Assembly (NCBI RefSeq): GCF_004570865.1
Contig: NZ_SPQS01000024.1
Location: forward strand, 55,913 to 119,912
DNA: 64,000 nucleotides
Direction of reading: 5' to 3'
Source: Bradyrhizobium frederickii
GTDB lineage: Bacteria > Pseudomonadota > Alphaproteobacteria > Rhizobiales > Xanthobacteraceae
Every line of letters starts with the position of its first letter. The first letter of the stretch is position 1. The position numbers were made by a program, and so were the translations under genes. This document shows, one piece after another, positions 1 through 8,281 of the stretch. Under the pieces are notes generated by a model. It had not been told where the DNA came from and did not search any database. It saw only the letters and a program-made list of their open reading frames with translations.

Positions 1-583
1 AACCGATGCCGCCGGCGAGCTTGTCGGGCTCGGCTTCGACCGTCGAGCGGATCTGGAAGGTCGCCGAGCCGATCGTGACACGGTCGCCGGTCTTCAGCGA
101 CAGCCGCGCCAGCAGCGTCGGGTCGGCGGCCGCGCCGAACGCGCCGTCGCGCTCCGCGAGCAGGTCGGACATGGGCAATTGTGGCGCCAGCGTCAGCTGG
201 CCCAGCATCGGATAGGTGTCGTCGACCGCCTTCATCTCGACCAGTGCGAGCTGGCCGTCGGCCGCGCGCGCCATGCCGCGCAAGGTGGTGGCGGTCGACA
301 CCGTGCCGCGCGAGCGCAGGAAGGCGACCTCCTCGGGTTTCGCTTCGCGCTGGAACAGCACGAAGGAGACGTCGCCGCCGAGCAGCGTCCGGCCCTCGCG
401 GGCAAGGCCGTCGGAGAGGCTCGCCGACACCGAGCCGACGCCGGCGATCGCCATGACGCCGAGCGCGATACAGGCGATGAAGACGTAGAAGCCGCGCAGG
501 CCGCCGCGCAATTCGCGCAGCGCGTAGCGCAGCGACAGCGCGACGCCGCCCGGCTTGGCGAAGGGTTCGGCCGCCGCGCTCAT
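1..583 (-). CDS. FtsX/MacB-like ABC transporter permease, N-terminal part (runs off the window)
   Basis: About 194 codons are visible and the gene continues past position 1. The protein starts MSAAAEPFAKPGG and has an N-terminal membrane segment (GFYVFIACIALGVMAIAGV, residues about 31-50) followed by a soluble MacB-like periplasmic region containing LLGGDVSF and RSRGTVS. This layout is typical of YbbP/FtsX-type permeases of lipoprotein or fatty-acid-linked ABC exporters. Its ATG overlaps the stop of the upstream ATPase gene in an ATGA arrangement, so the two are translationally coupled and probably form one transporter. The substrate cannot be told. The neighbouring SGNH esterase recalls the ybbA-ybbP-tesA arrangement of enterobacteria. 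Confidence 0.85.
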   Translation of the reverse strand, partial: MSAAAEPFAKPGGVALSLRYALRELRGGLRGFYVFIACIALGVMAIAGVGSVSASLSDGLAREGRTLLGGDVSFVLFQREAKPEEVAFLRSRGTVSTATTLRGMARAADGQLALVEMKAVDDTYPMLGQLTLAPQLPMSDLLAERDGAFGAAADPTLLARLSLKTGDRVTIGSATFQIRSTVEAEPDKLAGGIG

Positions 584-1302
584 GCCGGCGCAGACTGCGT
601 GTCGATGTGGCCCGAACGCAGGCGGATCACGCGATCGCAGCGATGCGCCAGCGAGGAATCGTGCGTCACCAGCACCAAGGTCATGCCGCGCTCGGCGTGC
701 TTGCTGAACAGGAGATCGACGATCTGTTGTCCGGTGGCCTCGTCGAGATTTCCGGTCGGCTCGTCGGCGACGAGGATGGCGGGATCGGGCGCCAGTGCGC
801 GGGCCAGCGCGACGCGCTGCTGCTCGCCGCCGGAGAGCTGCGTCGGATAATGATGCAGGCGGTCGCCGAGCCCGACGGATTGCAGCTCCTCTGCCGCGCG
901 CCTCGCGGCATCGGGATTGCCGGCAAGCTCGAGCGGCACCGCGACGTTCTCCAGCGCCGTCATGGTCGGGATCAAGTGAAAGGACTGGAAGACGATGCCG
1001 ACCTGGCGGCCGCGGAAGCGCGCCAGCGCGTCCTCGTCGAGGGCATTGAAAGGCGTGCCTGAGACCACCACCTCTCCGCTATCAGGACGCTCCAGCCCCG
1101 CCATCACCATCAGCAGCGTGGATTTGCCCGAGCCTGACGGGCCGATCAGGCCGACCGTCTCGCTCCGGCCGACTCGCAAGCTGATATCCTTGAGGATGTG
1201 AACGCGTGCCGCGCCTGTGCCCAATGAGAGATTGACGTTGGAGATGGCGATGGTGTCCGCCGAAGCGACGGCGAGCGAAGAGGTATCGATGCGAGTGTCC
1301 AT
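580..1302 (-). CDS. ABC transporter ATP-binding protein, YbbA/LolD type
   Basis: The product is a 240-residue ATPase subunit that energises the permease encoded immediately downstream. It has a Walker A motif (GPSGSGKST), a Q-loop region (GIVFQSFHLIPTM), the signature LSGGEQQR, a Walker B motif (ILVADEPT) and the H-loop (VLVTHD). The length is normal for the LolD/MacB/YbbA class. I start it at ATG 1302 (MDTRIDTS); an in-frame ATG at 1320 would add six residues. The gene is divergent from the SGNH esterase gene, and the two starts are only about 55 bp apart, so both promoters must lie in or overlap that gap. The pairing with an esterase suggests export or handling of lipid-like or acyl compounds, which is inference. 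Confidence 0.9.
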   Translation of the reverse strand: MDTRIDTSSLAVASADTIAISNVNLSLGTGAARVHILKDISLRVGRSETVGLIGPSGSGKSTLLMVMAGLERPDSGEVVVSGTPFNALDEDALARFRGRQVGIVFQSFHLIPTMTALENVAVPLELAGNPDAARRAAEELQSVGLGDRLHHYPTQLSGGEQQRVALARALAPDPAILVADEPTGNLDEATGQQIVDLLFSKHAERGMTLVLVTHDSSLAHRCDRVIRLRSGHIDTQSAPA

Positions 1303-1357
1303 GGTCCGGTCATATGGCAACTCCGCTAGCGCGGTCGAGAGGCGTTACGGATTGTTC

Positions 1358-1993
1358 ATGCACATAGCCGTGTTGATGCTCGCCTTCATGACAATGGCGA
1401 ACCCGGCTTGGGCGGACGCGACAAGACCGATCAAGCTCGTCGTTCTCGGCGATTCCCTGAGCGCCGGTCTCGGCCTGCCGGCTCAGGACGCGTTCCCGGC
1501 CAAGCTGAAAAAATCCTTGCAAGACAAAGGCATAGATGTCGACATGACCAATGCCGGGGTGTCCGGCGACACCACCTCGGGCGGCCGCGACCGGCTCGAC
1601 TGGTCGGTCCCCGAGGGAACCGACGGGGTCATCGTCGAGCTCGGCGCCAACGACGCCTTGCGCGGCCTCGATCCCGATCTGGCGCGCGCCGCGCTCACCG
1701 ACATCGTCCAGCGGCTCAAGGCGCGCAAGATCGCGGTGATGCTGTGCGGCATGCTGGCGCCGCCGAATTACGGCGCCGATTATGCCGCGCGATTCAATTC
1801 GATTTATCCGGATCTGGCGAAAAAATTCGACGTGCCGCTCTACCCTTTCTTTCTCGAGGGTGTTGCGGCCGACGCCAAGCTCAACCAGGCCGACGGCATT
1901 CATCCGACCGCGGCCGGCGTCGACATCATCGTCGGCAACATCATGCCCGCGGTGCAGGCATTCCTTGGCACGATCGCTGAGCAACGGCGTTGA
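1358..1993 (+). CDS. SGNH-hydrolase arylesterase, TesA-like, exported
   Basis: This is a 211-residue esterase/lysophospholipase/thioesterase of the SGNH family. A signal peptide (MHIAVLMLAFMTMANPAWA) suggests periplasmic location. Block I is VVLGDSLSAG with the nucleophilic Ser, block III is ELGAND, and block V is DGIHP with the catalytic Asp and His, so the active site is complete. ATG 1358 gives a clean signal peptide. A TTG at 1352 has a GAGAGG sequence about 9 bp upstream and is an alternative; longer frames running back to 1217 would overlap the divergent ATPase gene. The gene is divergent from the YbbA-like ATPase, as in E. coli tesA-ybbAP. The substrate is not determined. Confidence 0.88.
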   Translation: MHIAVLMLAFMTMANPAWADATRPIKLVVLGDSLSAGLGLPAQDAFPAKLKKSLQDKGIDVDMTNAGVSGDTTSGGRDRLDWSVPEGTDGVIVELGANDALRGLDPDLARAALTDIVQRLKARKIAVMLCGMLAPPNYGADYAARFNSIYPDLAKKFDVPLYPFFLEGVAADAKLNQADGIHPTAAGVDIIVGNIMPAVQAFLGTIAEQRR

Positions 1994-2164
1994 AAGCAGG
2001 CAGTGCTCGCCGTAATTCCCAGGGTTTTACCGGGGTGAGGCGCGGCGTGCTTCGCAGAGTCACACAACTGCGATAGGAATCAAGGTACCGGTGATTCGTC
2101 GCCGGCTCTAATTTGGATATGATCCTGCTCAGGGATCGTACCCAAGCATCGGGAGTGCGAAACG

Positions 2165-2701
2165 ATGCCGCGTTTGTTCACGGGTCTGGAAATTCCGGCC
2201 GAGATCGGCCAGGCGCTTTCCAACTTGAGAGGAGGCCTTCCCGGCGCCCGCTGGATCGATCCCGAAAATTATCACGTCACCTTGCGCTTCATCGGCGATA
2301 TCGACGGCGTCTCCGCCAACGAGATCGCCTCGATGCTGTTTCGCGTCGATCGCAAGCCGTTCGAGGTCAAGGTGCAGGGCCTCACCAGTTTCGGCGGCCG
2401 CAAGCCGCGCGCCGTCGTTGCGACCATCGCACCGAGCAAGCCGCTGATGGAATTGCAGGCCGAGCTCGAACGCATGATGCAGCGGATCGGCCTCAATCCC
2501 GAAGGCCGCAAATACATCCCGCATGTGACGCTGGCCCGGCTGCACGATGCCACCGACCGCGACGTCGCCGACTATCTCTCGCTGCGCGGCTATTTCCCGA
2601 GCAAGGCGTTCATGGCCGAGCGCTTTGTGCTGTTCTCCTCGCGCGCCTCGACCGGCGGCGGCCCGTATGTCGTGGAGGACGCCTACGAGCTGTGTGCGTG
2701 A
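2165..2701 (+). CDS. thpR: RNA 2',3'-cyclic phosphodiesterase (2H family)
   Basis: The 178-residue product belongs to the 2H phosphoesterase superfamily (LigT/ThpR), which opens 2',3'-cyclic phosphates on RNA ends to 2'-phosphates. Both HxT signatures are present: HVTLRFIG near residue 38 and HVTLARLH near residue 120. The N-terminus MPRLFTGLEIP is typical, and the family is usually 175-190 residues, so the protein is complete. It stands alone between the SGNH esterase and a palindromic repeat block. The cellular substrate of ThpR is not well defined, so the enzyme name describes the activity known for the family. Confidence 0.9.
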   Translation: MPRLFTGLEIPAEIGQALSNLRGGLPGARWIDPENYHVTLRFIGDIDGVSANEIASMLFRVDRKPFEVKVQGLTSFGGRKPRAVVATIAPSKPLMELQAELERMMQRIGLNPEGRKYIPHVTLARLHDATDRDVADYLSLRGYFPSKAFMAERFVLFSSRASTGGGPYVVEDAYELCA

Positions 2702-2710
2702 TTTCTTTCT

Positions 2711-2853
2711 TCACCTCTCCCCGCTTGCGGGGAGAGGTCGGATCGCTTTTGCGATCCGGGTGAGGGGGTACAGGTCTCACTGCGATCTCAAGCGCGGAGA
2801 GAGGCCCCTCACCCCAGCCCTCTCCCCGTAAGAACGGGGCGAGGGAGAGGAAA
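2711..2853. repeat. Palindromic intergenic repeat, CTCTCCCC-GGGGAGAGG family
   Basis: The element lies between thpR and zapE. It contains a hairpin (CCTCTCCCCGCTTGCGGGG followed by AGAGG), then GATCCGGGTGAGGG, and near its other end the related arms CCCCTCACCCCAGCCCTCTC and ACGGGGCGAGGGAGAGG. The arms can pair with each other, so the whole block is an imperfect palindrome. Related elements sit at about 47158-47200 and 50671-50815. It is REP/BIME-like and has no coding potential that I trust. Confidence 0.75.
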
Positions 2854-2916
2854 CCGCATACCCCGTCCACCAATTCACGGGTTGCAATTTCCGCCGGTCT
2901 CTGGCGGTAAAGGGCC

Positions 2917-4101
2917 ATGCTCTCGACCCCCAGTTCCCCCTTCAGTGACGCCTATCAGGCCCAGATCGCCTCAGGTGCGATCGAGCCCGATGCCGCGCAG
3001 GCCGAGGTCGCCGGGGCCTATGCGGCGCTCGACATGCGGCTTTCGACCTACAAGCCGCAGCGCAAGCAGGGCCTGCTCAGCCGGCTGTTCAGCAGCGACA
3101 AGGACGAGGCGCCGCGCGGGCTCTACGTCCATGGCGAGGTCGGCCGCGGCAAGACCATGCTGATGGATCTGTTCTTCCAGCACGCCACGGTGGAGCACAA
3201 GCGGCGCGCGCATTTCCACGAATTCATGGCCGACGTGCATGAGCGCATTTACGACTATCGCCAGAGCATCGCGCGCGGCGAGATCGCCGACGGCGACGTC
3301 ATCGCGCTGACGGCGAATGCGATCTTCGAGGAGAGCTGGCTGCTCTGCTTCGACGAATTCCACGTCACCGACATCGCGGACGCGATGATCCTGGGACGCC
3401 TGTTCGCCAAATTGTTCGAGCTCGGCACCGTCGTGGTCGCGACCTCCAACGTGGCGCCTGACGATCTCTACAAAGGCGGCCTGAACCGCTCGCTGTTCCT
3501 GCCCTTCATCAAGCAGATCACCGACCACATGGACGTCGCGCGGCTCGATGCGCGCACCGACTTCCGGCTGGAGAAGCTGCAGGGCGTGCCGATGTGGCTG
3601 ACGCCGGCGGATGGCGATGCGGACGCGGCGCTCGACCGCGCCTGGTTGCGGATGTCCGGCGGCGCCAAATGCCGGTCGCGCGACATCTCGATCAAGGGCC
3701 GCATCCTGCACGTGCCGTGCTCTGCTCACGGCGTGGCGCGGTTTTCGTTCGCCGACCTCTGCGAGAAGCCGCTCGGCGCATCGGATTACCTCAGGCTGGC
3801 GCACGACTATCACACCATCCTGGTCGACCATATTCCAGTGATGGACTTCTCCCAGCGCAACGCCGCCAAGCGCTTCATCACGCTGATCGACACGCTCTAT
3901 GACAATGCGGTGAAGCTGATGGCCTCGGCCGACGCCAACCCGATTTCGCTGTATCTCGCCCATGAGGGCGTTGAGGCCATGGAGTTCAAGCGGACCGCCT
4001 CGCGCCTGATCGAGATGAGCTCGGAATCCTATCTGGCGCTGGCTCACGGCCGCAAGGATTCCACCGCCAGCGGCTCCACCAAGGGCCTGGTGGAGACTTA
4101 A
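2917..4101 (+). CDS. zapE: Cell division protein ZapE (AFG1-like ATPase)
   Basis: This 394-residue P-loop ATPase belongs to the ZapE/AFG1 family, linked in E. coli to Z-ring control and in mitochondria to degradation of respiratory-chain subunits. Walker A is GEVGRGKT at residues 73-80 and Walker B is LLCFDEFHV near residue 145. Family motifs such as ARLDARTDFRLEKLQ are present. The length is normal. The start ATG follows a REP-like repeat block. The final codons and stop are followed by a second exact copy of the last 20 bp (see the repeat at 4081-4121). The gene precedes mdh, as in many Rhizobiales, but a repeat block and about 270 bp separate them. Confidence 0.92.
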   Translation: MLSTPSSPFSDAYQAQIASGAIEPDAAQAEVAGAYAALDMRLSTYKPQRKQGLLSRLFSSDKDEAPRGLYVHGEVGRGKTMLMDLFFQHATVEHKRRAHFHEFMADVHERIYDYRQSIARGEIADGDVIALTANAIFEESWLLCFDEFHVTDIADAMILGRLFAKLFELGTVVVATSNVAPDDLYKGGLNRSLFLPFIKQITDHMDVARLDARTDFRLEKLQGVPMWLTPADGDADAALDRAWLRMSGGAKCRSRDISIKGRILHVPCSAHGVARFSFADLCEKPLGASDYLRLAHDYHTILVDHIPVMDFSQRNAAKRFITLIDTLYDNAVKLMASADANPISLYLAHEGVEAMEFKRTASRLIEMSSESYLALAHGRKDSTASGSTKGLVET

Positions 4102-4121
4102 AGGGCCTGGTGGAGACTTAA
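4081..4121. repeat. 20-bp tandem duplication spanning the zapE stop codon
   Basis: The 20-mer AAGGGCCTGGTGGAGACTTA occurs at 4081-4100 and again, exactly, at 4101-4120. The zapE stop (TAA, 4099-4101) uses the last two bases of the first copy plus the first base of the second. The second copy carries the same codons and another TAA at 4119-4121. The protein length is therefore unaffected by the duplication. Confidence 0.95.
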
Positions 4122-4138
4122 GTCCTATTTGTGCCAGC

Positions 4139-4246
4139 GCTGTCATTCCGGGGCGTCGCGAAGCGGCGAGCCCGGAATCCATCCATCGGCGCGCTCTGTC
4201 GCCCGATGGATTCCGGGTTCGTGCTTCGCACGCCCCGGAATGACGA
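4139..4246. repeat. Palindromic repeat, GTCATTCCGGGGC family
   Basis: The block begins TGTCATTCCGGGGCGTCGCG with AGCCCGGAATCCATC and returns as GATGGATTCCGGG and CACGCCCCGGAATGACGA. It is a long imperfect inverted repeat between zapE and mdh. A close relative is at 19668-19770, and a half copy lies at about 26894. Confidence 0.85.
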
Positions 4247-4372
4247 GGATGTGGCTGGCGGCTATCGCGGCAAGCCCGACAATTGGGCATTGGGCGACTT
4301 GAACGGGGGAGGCGAAAGGGATAACCACCCGTCTCAGTTTCCCCTCCTTACGTGTCTAAAGGACAGGCTCAC

Positions 4373-5341
4373 ATGGCGCGCGACAAGATTGCTTTGATTG
4401 GCTCCGGTCAGATCGGCGGAACGCTGGCTCACCTCATCGGCCTGAAAGAACTGGGCGACGTCGTGATGTTCGACATCGCCGAGGGCGTGCCGCAGGGCAA
4501 GGCGCTCGACATCGCGCAGTCCTCGCCGGTCGACGGTTTTGATGCGCATTACACCGGCGCCAATTCCTACGAGGCGCTCGACAATGCCAAGGTCTGCATC
4601 GTCACCGCCGGCGTGCCGCGCAAGCCCGGCATGAGCCGCGACGACCTGCTCTCCATCAACCTCAAGGTCATGGAGCAGGTCGGTGCCGGCATCAAGAAAT
4701 ACGCGCCCGACGCCTTCGTCATCTGCATCACCAACCCGCTCGACGCCATGGTCTGGGCGCTGCAGAAGGCTTCGGGCCTGCCGCACAAGAAGGTCGTCGG
4801 CATGGCCGGCGTGCTGGATTCGGCCCGCTTCCGCTACTTCCTGGCCGACGAGTTCAACGTCTCGGTCGAGGACGTCACCGCCTTCGTGCTCGGCGGCCAT
4901 GGCGACACCATGGTGCCGCTGGTGAAGTATTCCACCGTCGCCGGCATTCCGCTGCCCGACCTCGTCAAGATGGGCTGGACCTCGCAGGCGCGGCTCGACG
5001 AGATCGTCGACCGCACCCGCAACGGCGGCGCCGAGATCGTCAATCTGCTCAAGACCGGCTCGGCCTTCTACGCGCCGGCTGCCTCGGCCATCGCGATGGC
5101 CGAGAGCTATCTGCGTGACAAGAAGCGCGTTTTGCCCTGCGCCGCCTACCTGAACGGCGAATACAGCGTGAAGGACATGTATGTCGGCGTGCCCGTCGTG
5201 ATCGGCGCCAAGGGCGTCGAGCGCGTCGTCGAGATCGAGCTTGCCGGCAAGGACCGCGAGGCCTTCGACAAGTCGGTCGGTGCCGTCCAGGGCCTGGTCG
5301 ATGCCTGCAAGAAGATCGCCCCCGATCTTCTCGGCCGCTAA
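4373..5341 (+). CDS. mdh: Malate dehydrogenase (NAD-dependent)
   Basis: The 322-residue enzyme interconverts malate and oxaloacetate in the TCA cycle. It is of the LDH-like MDH type common in alphaproteobacteria. The Rossmann motif is GSGQIGG, followed by DIAEG whose Asp selects NAD. The substrate/catalytic motif GGHGDTMVPL carries the catalytic His. ATG 4373 is chosen because AAAGGA lies about 9 bp upstream; a GTG at 4352 would add seven residues. It is the first gene of the sucCD-sucAB-lpdA cluster, although a hairpin terminator follows it, so downstream genes may also have their own promoter. Confidence 0.97.
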   Translation: MARDKIALIGSGQIGGTLAHLIGLKELGDVVMFDIAEGVPQGKALDIAQSSPVDGFDAHYTGANSYEALDNAKVCIVTAGVPRKPGMSRDDLLSINLKVMEQVGAGIKKYAPDAFVICITNPLDAMVWALQKASGLPHKKVVGMAGVLDSARFRYFLADEFNVSVEDVTAFVLGGHGDTMVPLVKYSTVAGIPLPDLVKMGWTSQARLDEIVDRTRNGGAEIVNLLKTGSAFYAPAASAIAMAESYLRDKKRVLPCAAYLNGEYSVKDMYVGVPVVIGAKGVERVVEIELAGKDREAFDKSVGAVQGLVDACKKIAPDLLGR

Positions 5342-5356
5342 GGCGCAAAACACTTC

Positions 5357-5394
5357 CCGCCGAAGACCGAAAACCCGGTCTTCGGCGGTTTCAT
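5357..5394 (+). terminator. Rho-independent terminator after mdh
   Basis: A perfect 12-bp stem (CCGCCGAAGACC at 5357-5368, GGTCTTCGGCGG at 5377-5388) with an 8-base loop is followed by TTTCATTT. It would uncouple mdh from sucC or attenuate read-through. Confidence 0.8.
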
Positions 5395-5545
5395 TTCCGG
5401 GGCCCGTGTCCGGGCGGGCTCCGGTTCGGCAGTCCAGATCGATGTCAGAGAATCCGGGTTGCAGTTCCTGTGGTATATGGTATGCCAGCCACAAGACTGA
5501 GGTGGGCCCTAGAGGTCACCGCCCGCGGGTTCAGGGAGCGACCAT

Positions 5546-6742
<1,197 letters not shown>

Positions 6743-6746
6743 GGCC

Positions 6747-7226
6747 ATGGCCCAGGACCATCTCGCCGCATCATCTCCGCTTCCCGAGCACGCGCGCCTC
6801 GCCGCGTTCGCCGGCGAATGGGATGGCGAAGAGATGGTCTTCCCGTCGCGCTGGACCGCGGGCGGGCCGGCCACATCGCGCACCGTCGCGCGCATGGACC
6901 TCAACGGATTCTACCTGATCCAGGACAGTGTCCAGATGCGCGACGGCAAGCAGATCTTCGCCACCCACGGCATCTTCAGCTACGACCGCGACGACCGGAC
7001 CTACAAATTGTTCTGGTACGATTCGCTCGGTTACACGCCGCCCTCGCCCGCTTCGGGCGGGTGGGTCGGCAAGACCCTGACGCTGGTGCGCGGCTCGCTC
7101 CGCGGCAATGCGCGCCACGTCTACGAGATCATCGACGACGATTCCTATTCGTTGAAGATCCAGTTCTCGCCGGACGCGGAAGGCTGGGCCGACGTGCTCA
7201 CCGGCGTCTACCGCCGCATCCACTGA
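6747..7226 (+). CDS. DUF1579-like protein inserted between sucC and sucD
   Basis: The 159-residue soluble protein has no signal peptide or membrane segment. The features FAGEWDGEE near the N-terminus, then LNGFYLIQD and FSYDRDDRTYKLFWYDS, fit the DUF1579 group of lipocalin-like beta-barrel proteins of unknown function. It starts 4 bp after sucC and ends 34 bp before sucD, so it must be cotranscribed with the two succinyl-CoA synthetase subunits. Nothing in the sequence identifies a ligand or a catalytic site. A role tied to succinyl-CoA synthetase, to CoA esters or to a small hydrophobic ligand is possible but is only an inference from position. Confidence 0.75.
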   Translation: MAQDHLAASSPLPEHARLAAFAGEWDGEEMVFPSRWTAGGPATSRTVARMDLNGFYLIQDSVQMRDGKQIFATHGIFSYDRDDRTYKLFWYDSLGYTPPSPASGGWVGKTLTLVRGSLRGNARHVYEIIDDDSYSLKIQFSPDAEGWADVLTGVYRRIH

Positions 7227-7259
7227 CCTCTCACTCGTTAGTTCGCGAAAGCAGACCTC

Positions 7260-8144
7260 ATGTCCATCCTGATCGACAAGAACACCAAGGTCATCTGCCA
7301 GGGCTTTACCGGCAAGAACGGCACCTTCCATTCCGAGGCCGCGATCGCCTATGGCACCAAGATGGTCGGCGGCACCTCGCCGGGCAAAGGCGGCGCGACG
7401 CATCTCGGCCTGCCGGTGTTCGACACCGTGCGCGAGGCGCGTGACAAGACCGGCGCCGACGCCTCGGTGATCTACGTGCCGCCGCCGGGCGCGGCGGATG
7501 CGATCTGCGAAGCCATCGACGCCGAAATCCCACTGATCGTCTGCATCACCGAGGGCATTCCCGTCCTCGACATGGTGCGGGTGAAGCGCTCGCTGCTCGG
7601 CTCCAAGTCGCGCCTGATCGGGCCGAACTGCCCGGGGGTCATGACCGCAGGCGAATGCAAGATCGGCATCATGCCCGCCAACATCTTCAAGACCGGCTCG
7701 GTCGGCATCGTCTCCCGGTCCGGCACGCTGACCTATGAGGCCGTGTTCCAGACCTCCCAGGAGGGCCTCGGCCAGACCACCGCGGTCGGCATCGGCGGCG
7801 ACCCGGTCAAGGGCACCGAGTTCATCGACGTGCTGGAGATGCTGCTGGCCGACCCCAAGACCGAATCGATCATCATGATCGGCGAGATCGGCGGCTCCGC
7901 CGAGGAGGACGCCGCCCAGTTCCTCAAGGACGAGGCCAAGCGCGGCCGCAAGAAGCCGATGGTCGGCTTCATCGCCGGCGTCACCGCCCCTCCGGGCCGC
8001 CGCATGGGTCATGCCGGCGCGATCATTTCGGGCGGCAAGGGCGACGCCGGTTCCAAGACCGAGGCGATGAAATCGGCAGGGATTACAGTGTCTCCGTCGC
8101 CCGCCCGCCTCGGCCACACGCTTGCCGAAAAGTTGAAAGGCTGA
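7260..8144 (+). CDS. sucD: Succinyl-CoA synthetase, alpha subunit
   Basis: The 294-residue subunit binds CoA and carries the phosphohistidine. The N-terminus MSILIDKNTKVICQGFTG is the CoA-binding Rossmann region. GPNCPGVMT and GIVSRSGTLTYE are family hallmarks, and GRRMGHAGAI contains the active-site His. The length is normal. ATG 7260 begins 34 bp after the DUF1579 gene. Function and partner are certain from SucC upstream and the E1-E2-E3 genes downstream. Confidence 0.97.
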   Translation: MSILIDKNTKVICQGFTGKNGTFHSEAAIAYGTKMVGGTSPGKGGATHLGLPVFDTVREARDKTGADASVIYVPPPGAADAICEAIDAEIPLIVCITEGIPVLDMVRVKRSLLGSKSRLIGPNCPGVMTAGECKIGIMPANIFKTGSVGIVSRSGTLTYEAVFQTSQEGLGQTTAVGIGGDPVKGTEFIDVLEMLLADPKTESIIMIGEIGGSAEEDAAQFLKDEAKRGRKKPMVGFIAGVTAPPGRRMGHAGAIISGGKGDAGSKTEAMKSAGITVSPSPARLGHTLAEKLKG

Positions 8145-8281
8145 TTCACTTCTTCGTGCTTTTCCGGGCGAAGTTTCGCAGCAAATAGGGTAAAGGGTGC
8201 CTGTCGCGCCGAGCCTCTGCCGGGGAGCTCGGTGCCAGCGCCGTTTGTTATGCGCGAACCGAAATCGCCAGGAACTCCAGT

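Noticed and set aside
2711..2853. Repeat block considered as a CRISPR array or a rho-independent terminator
   Set aside because: The arms are palindromic and not regularly spaced, there are no unique spacers of equal length, and no U-tract follows; it belongs to the REP-like repeats.
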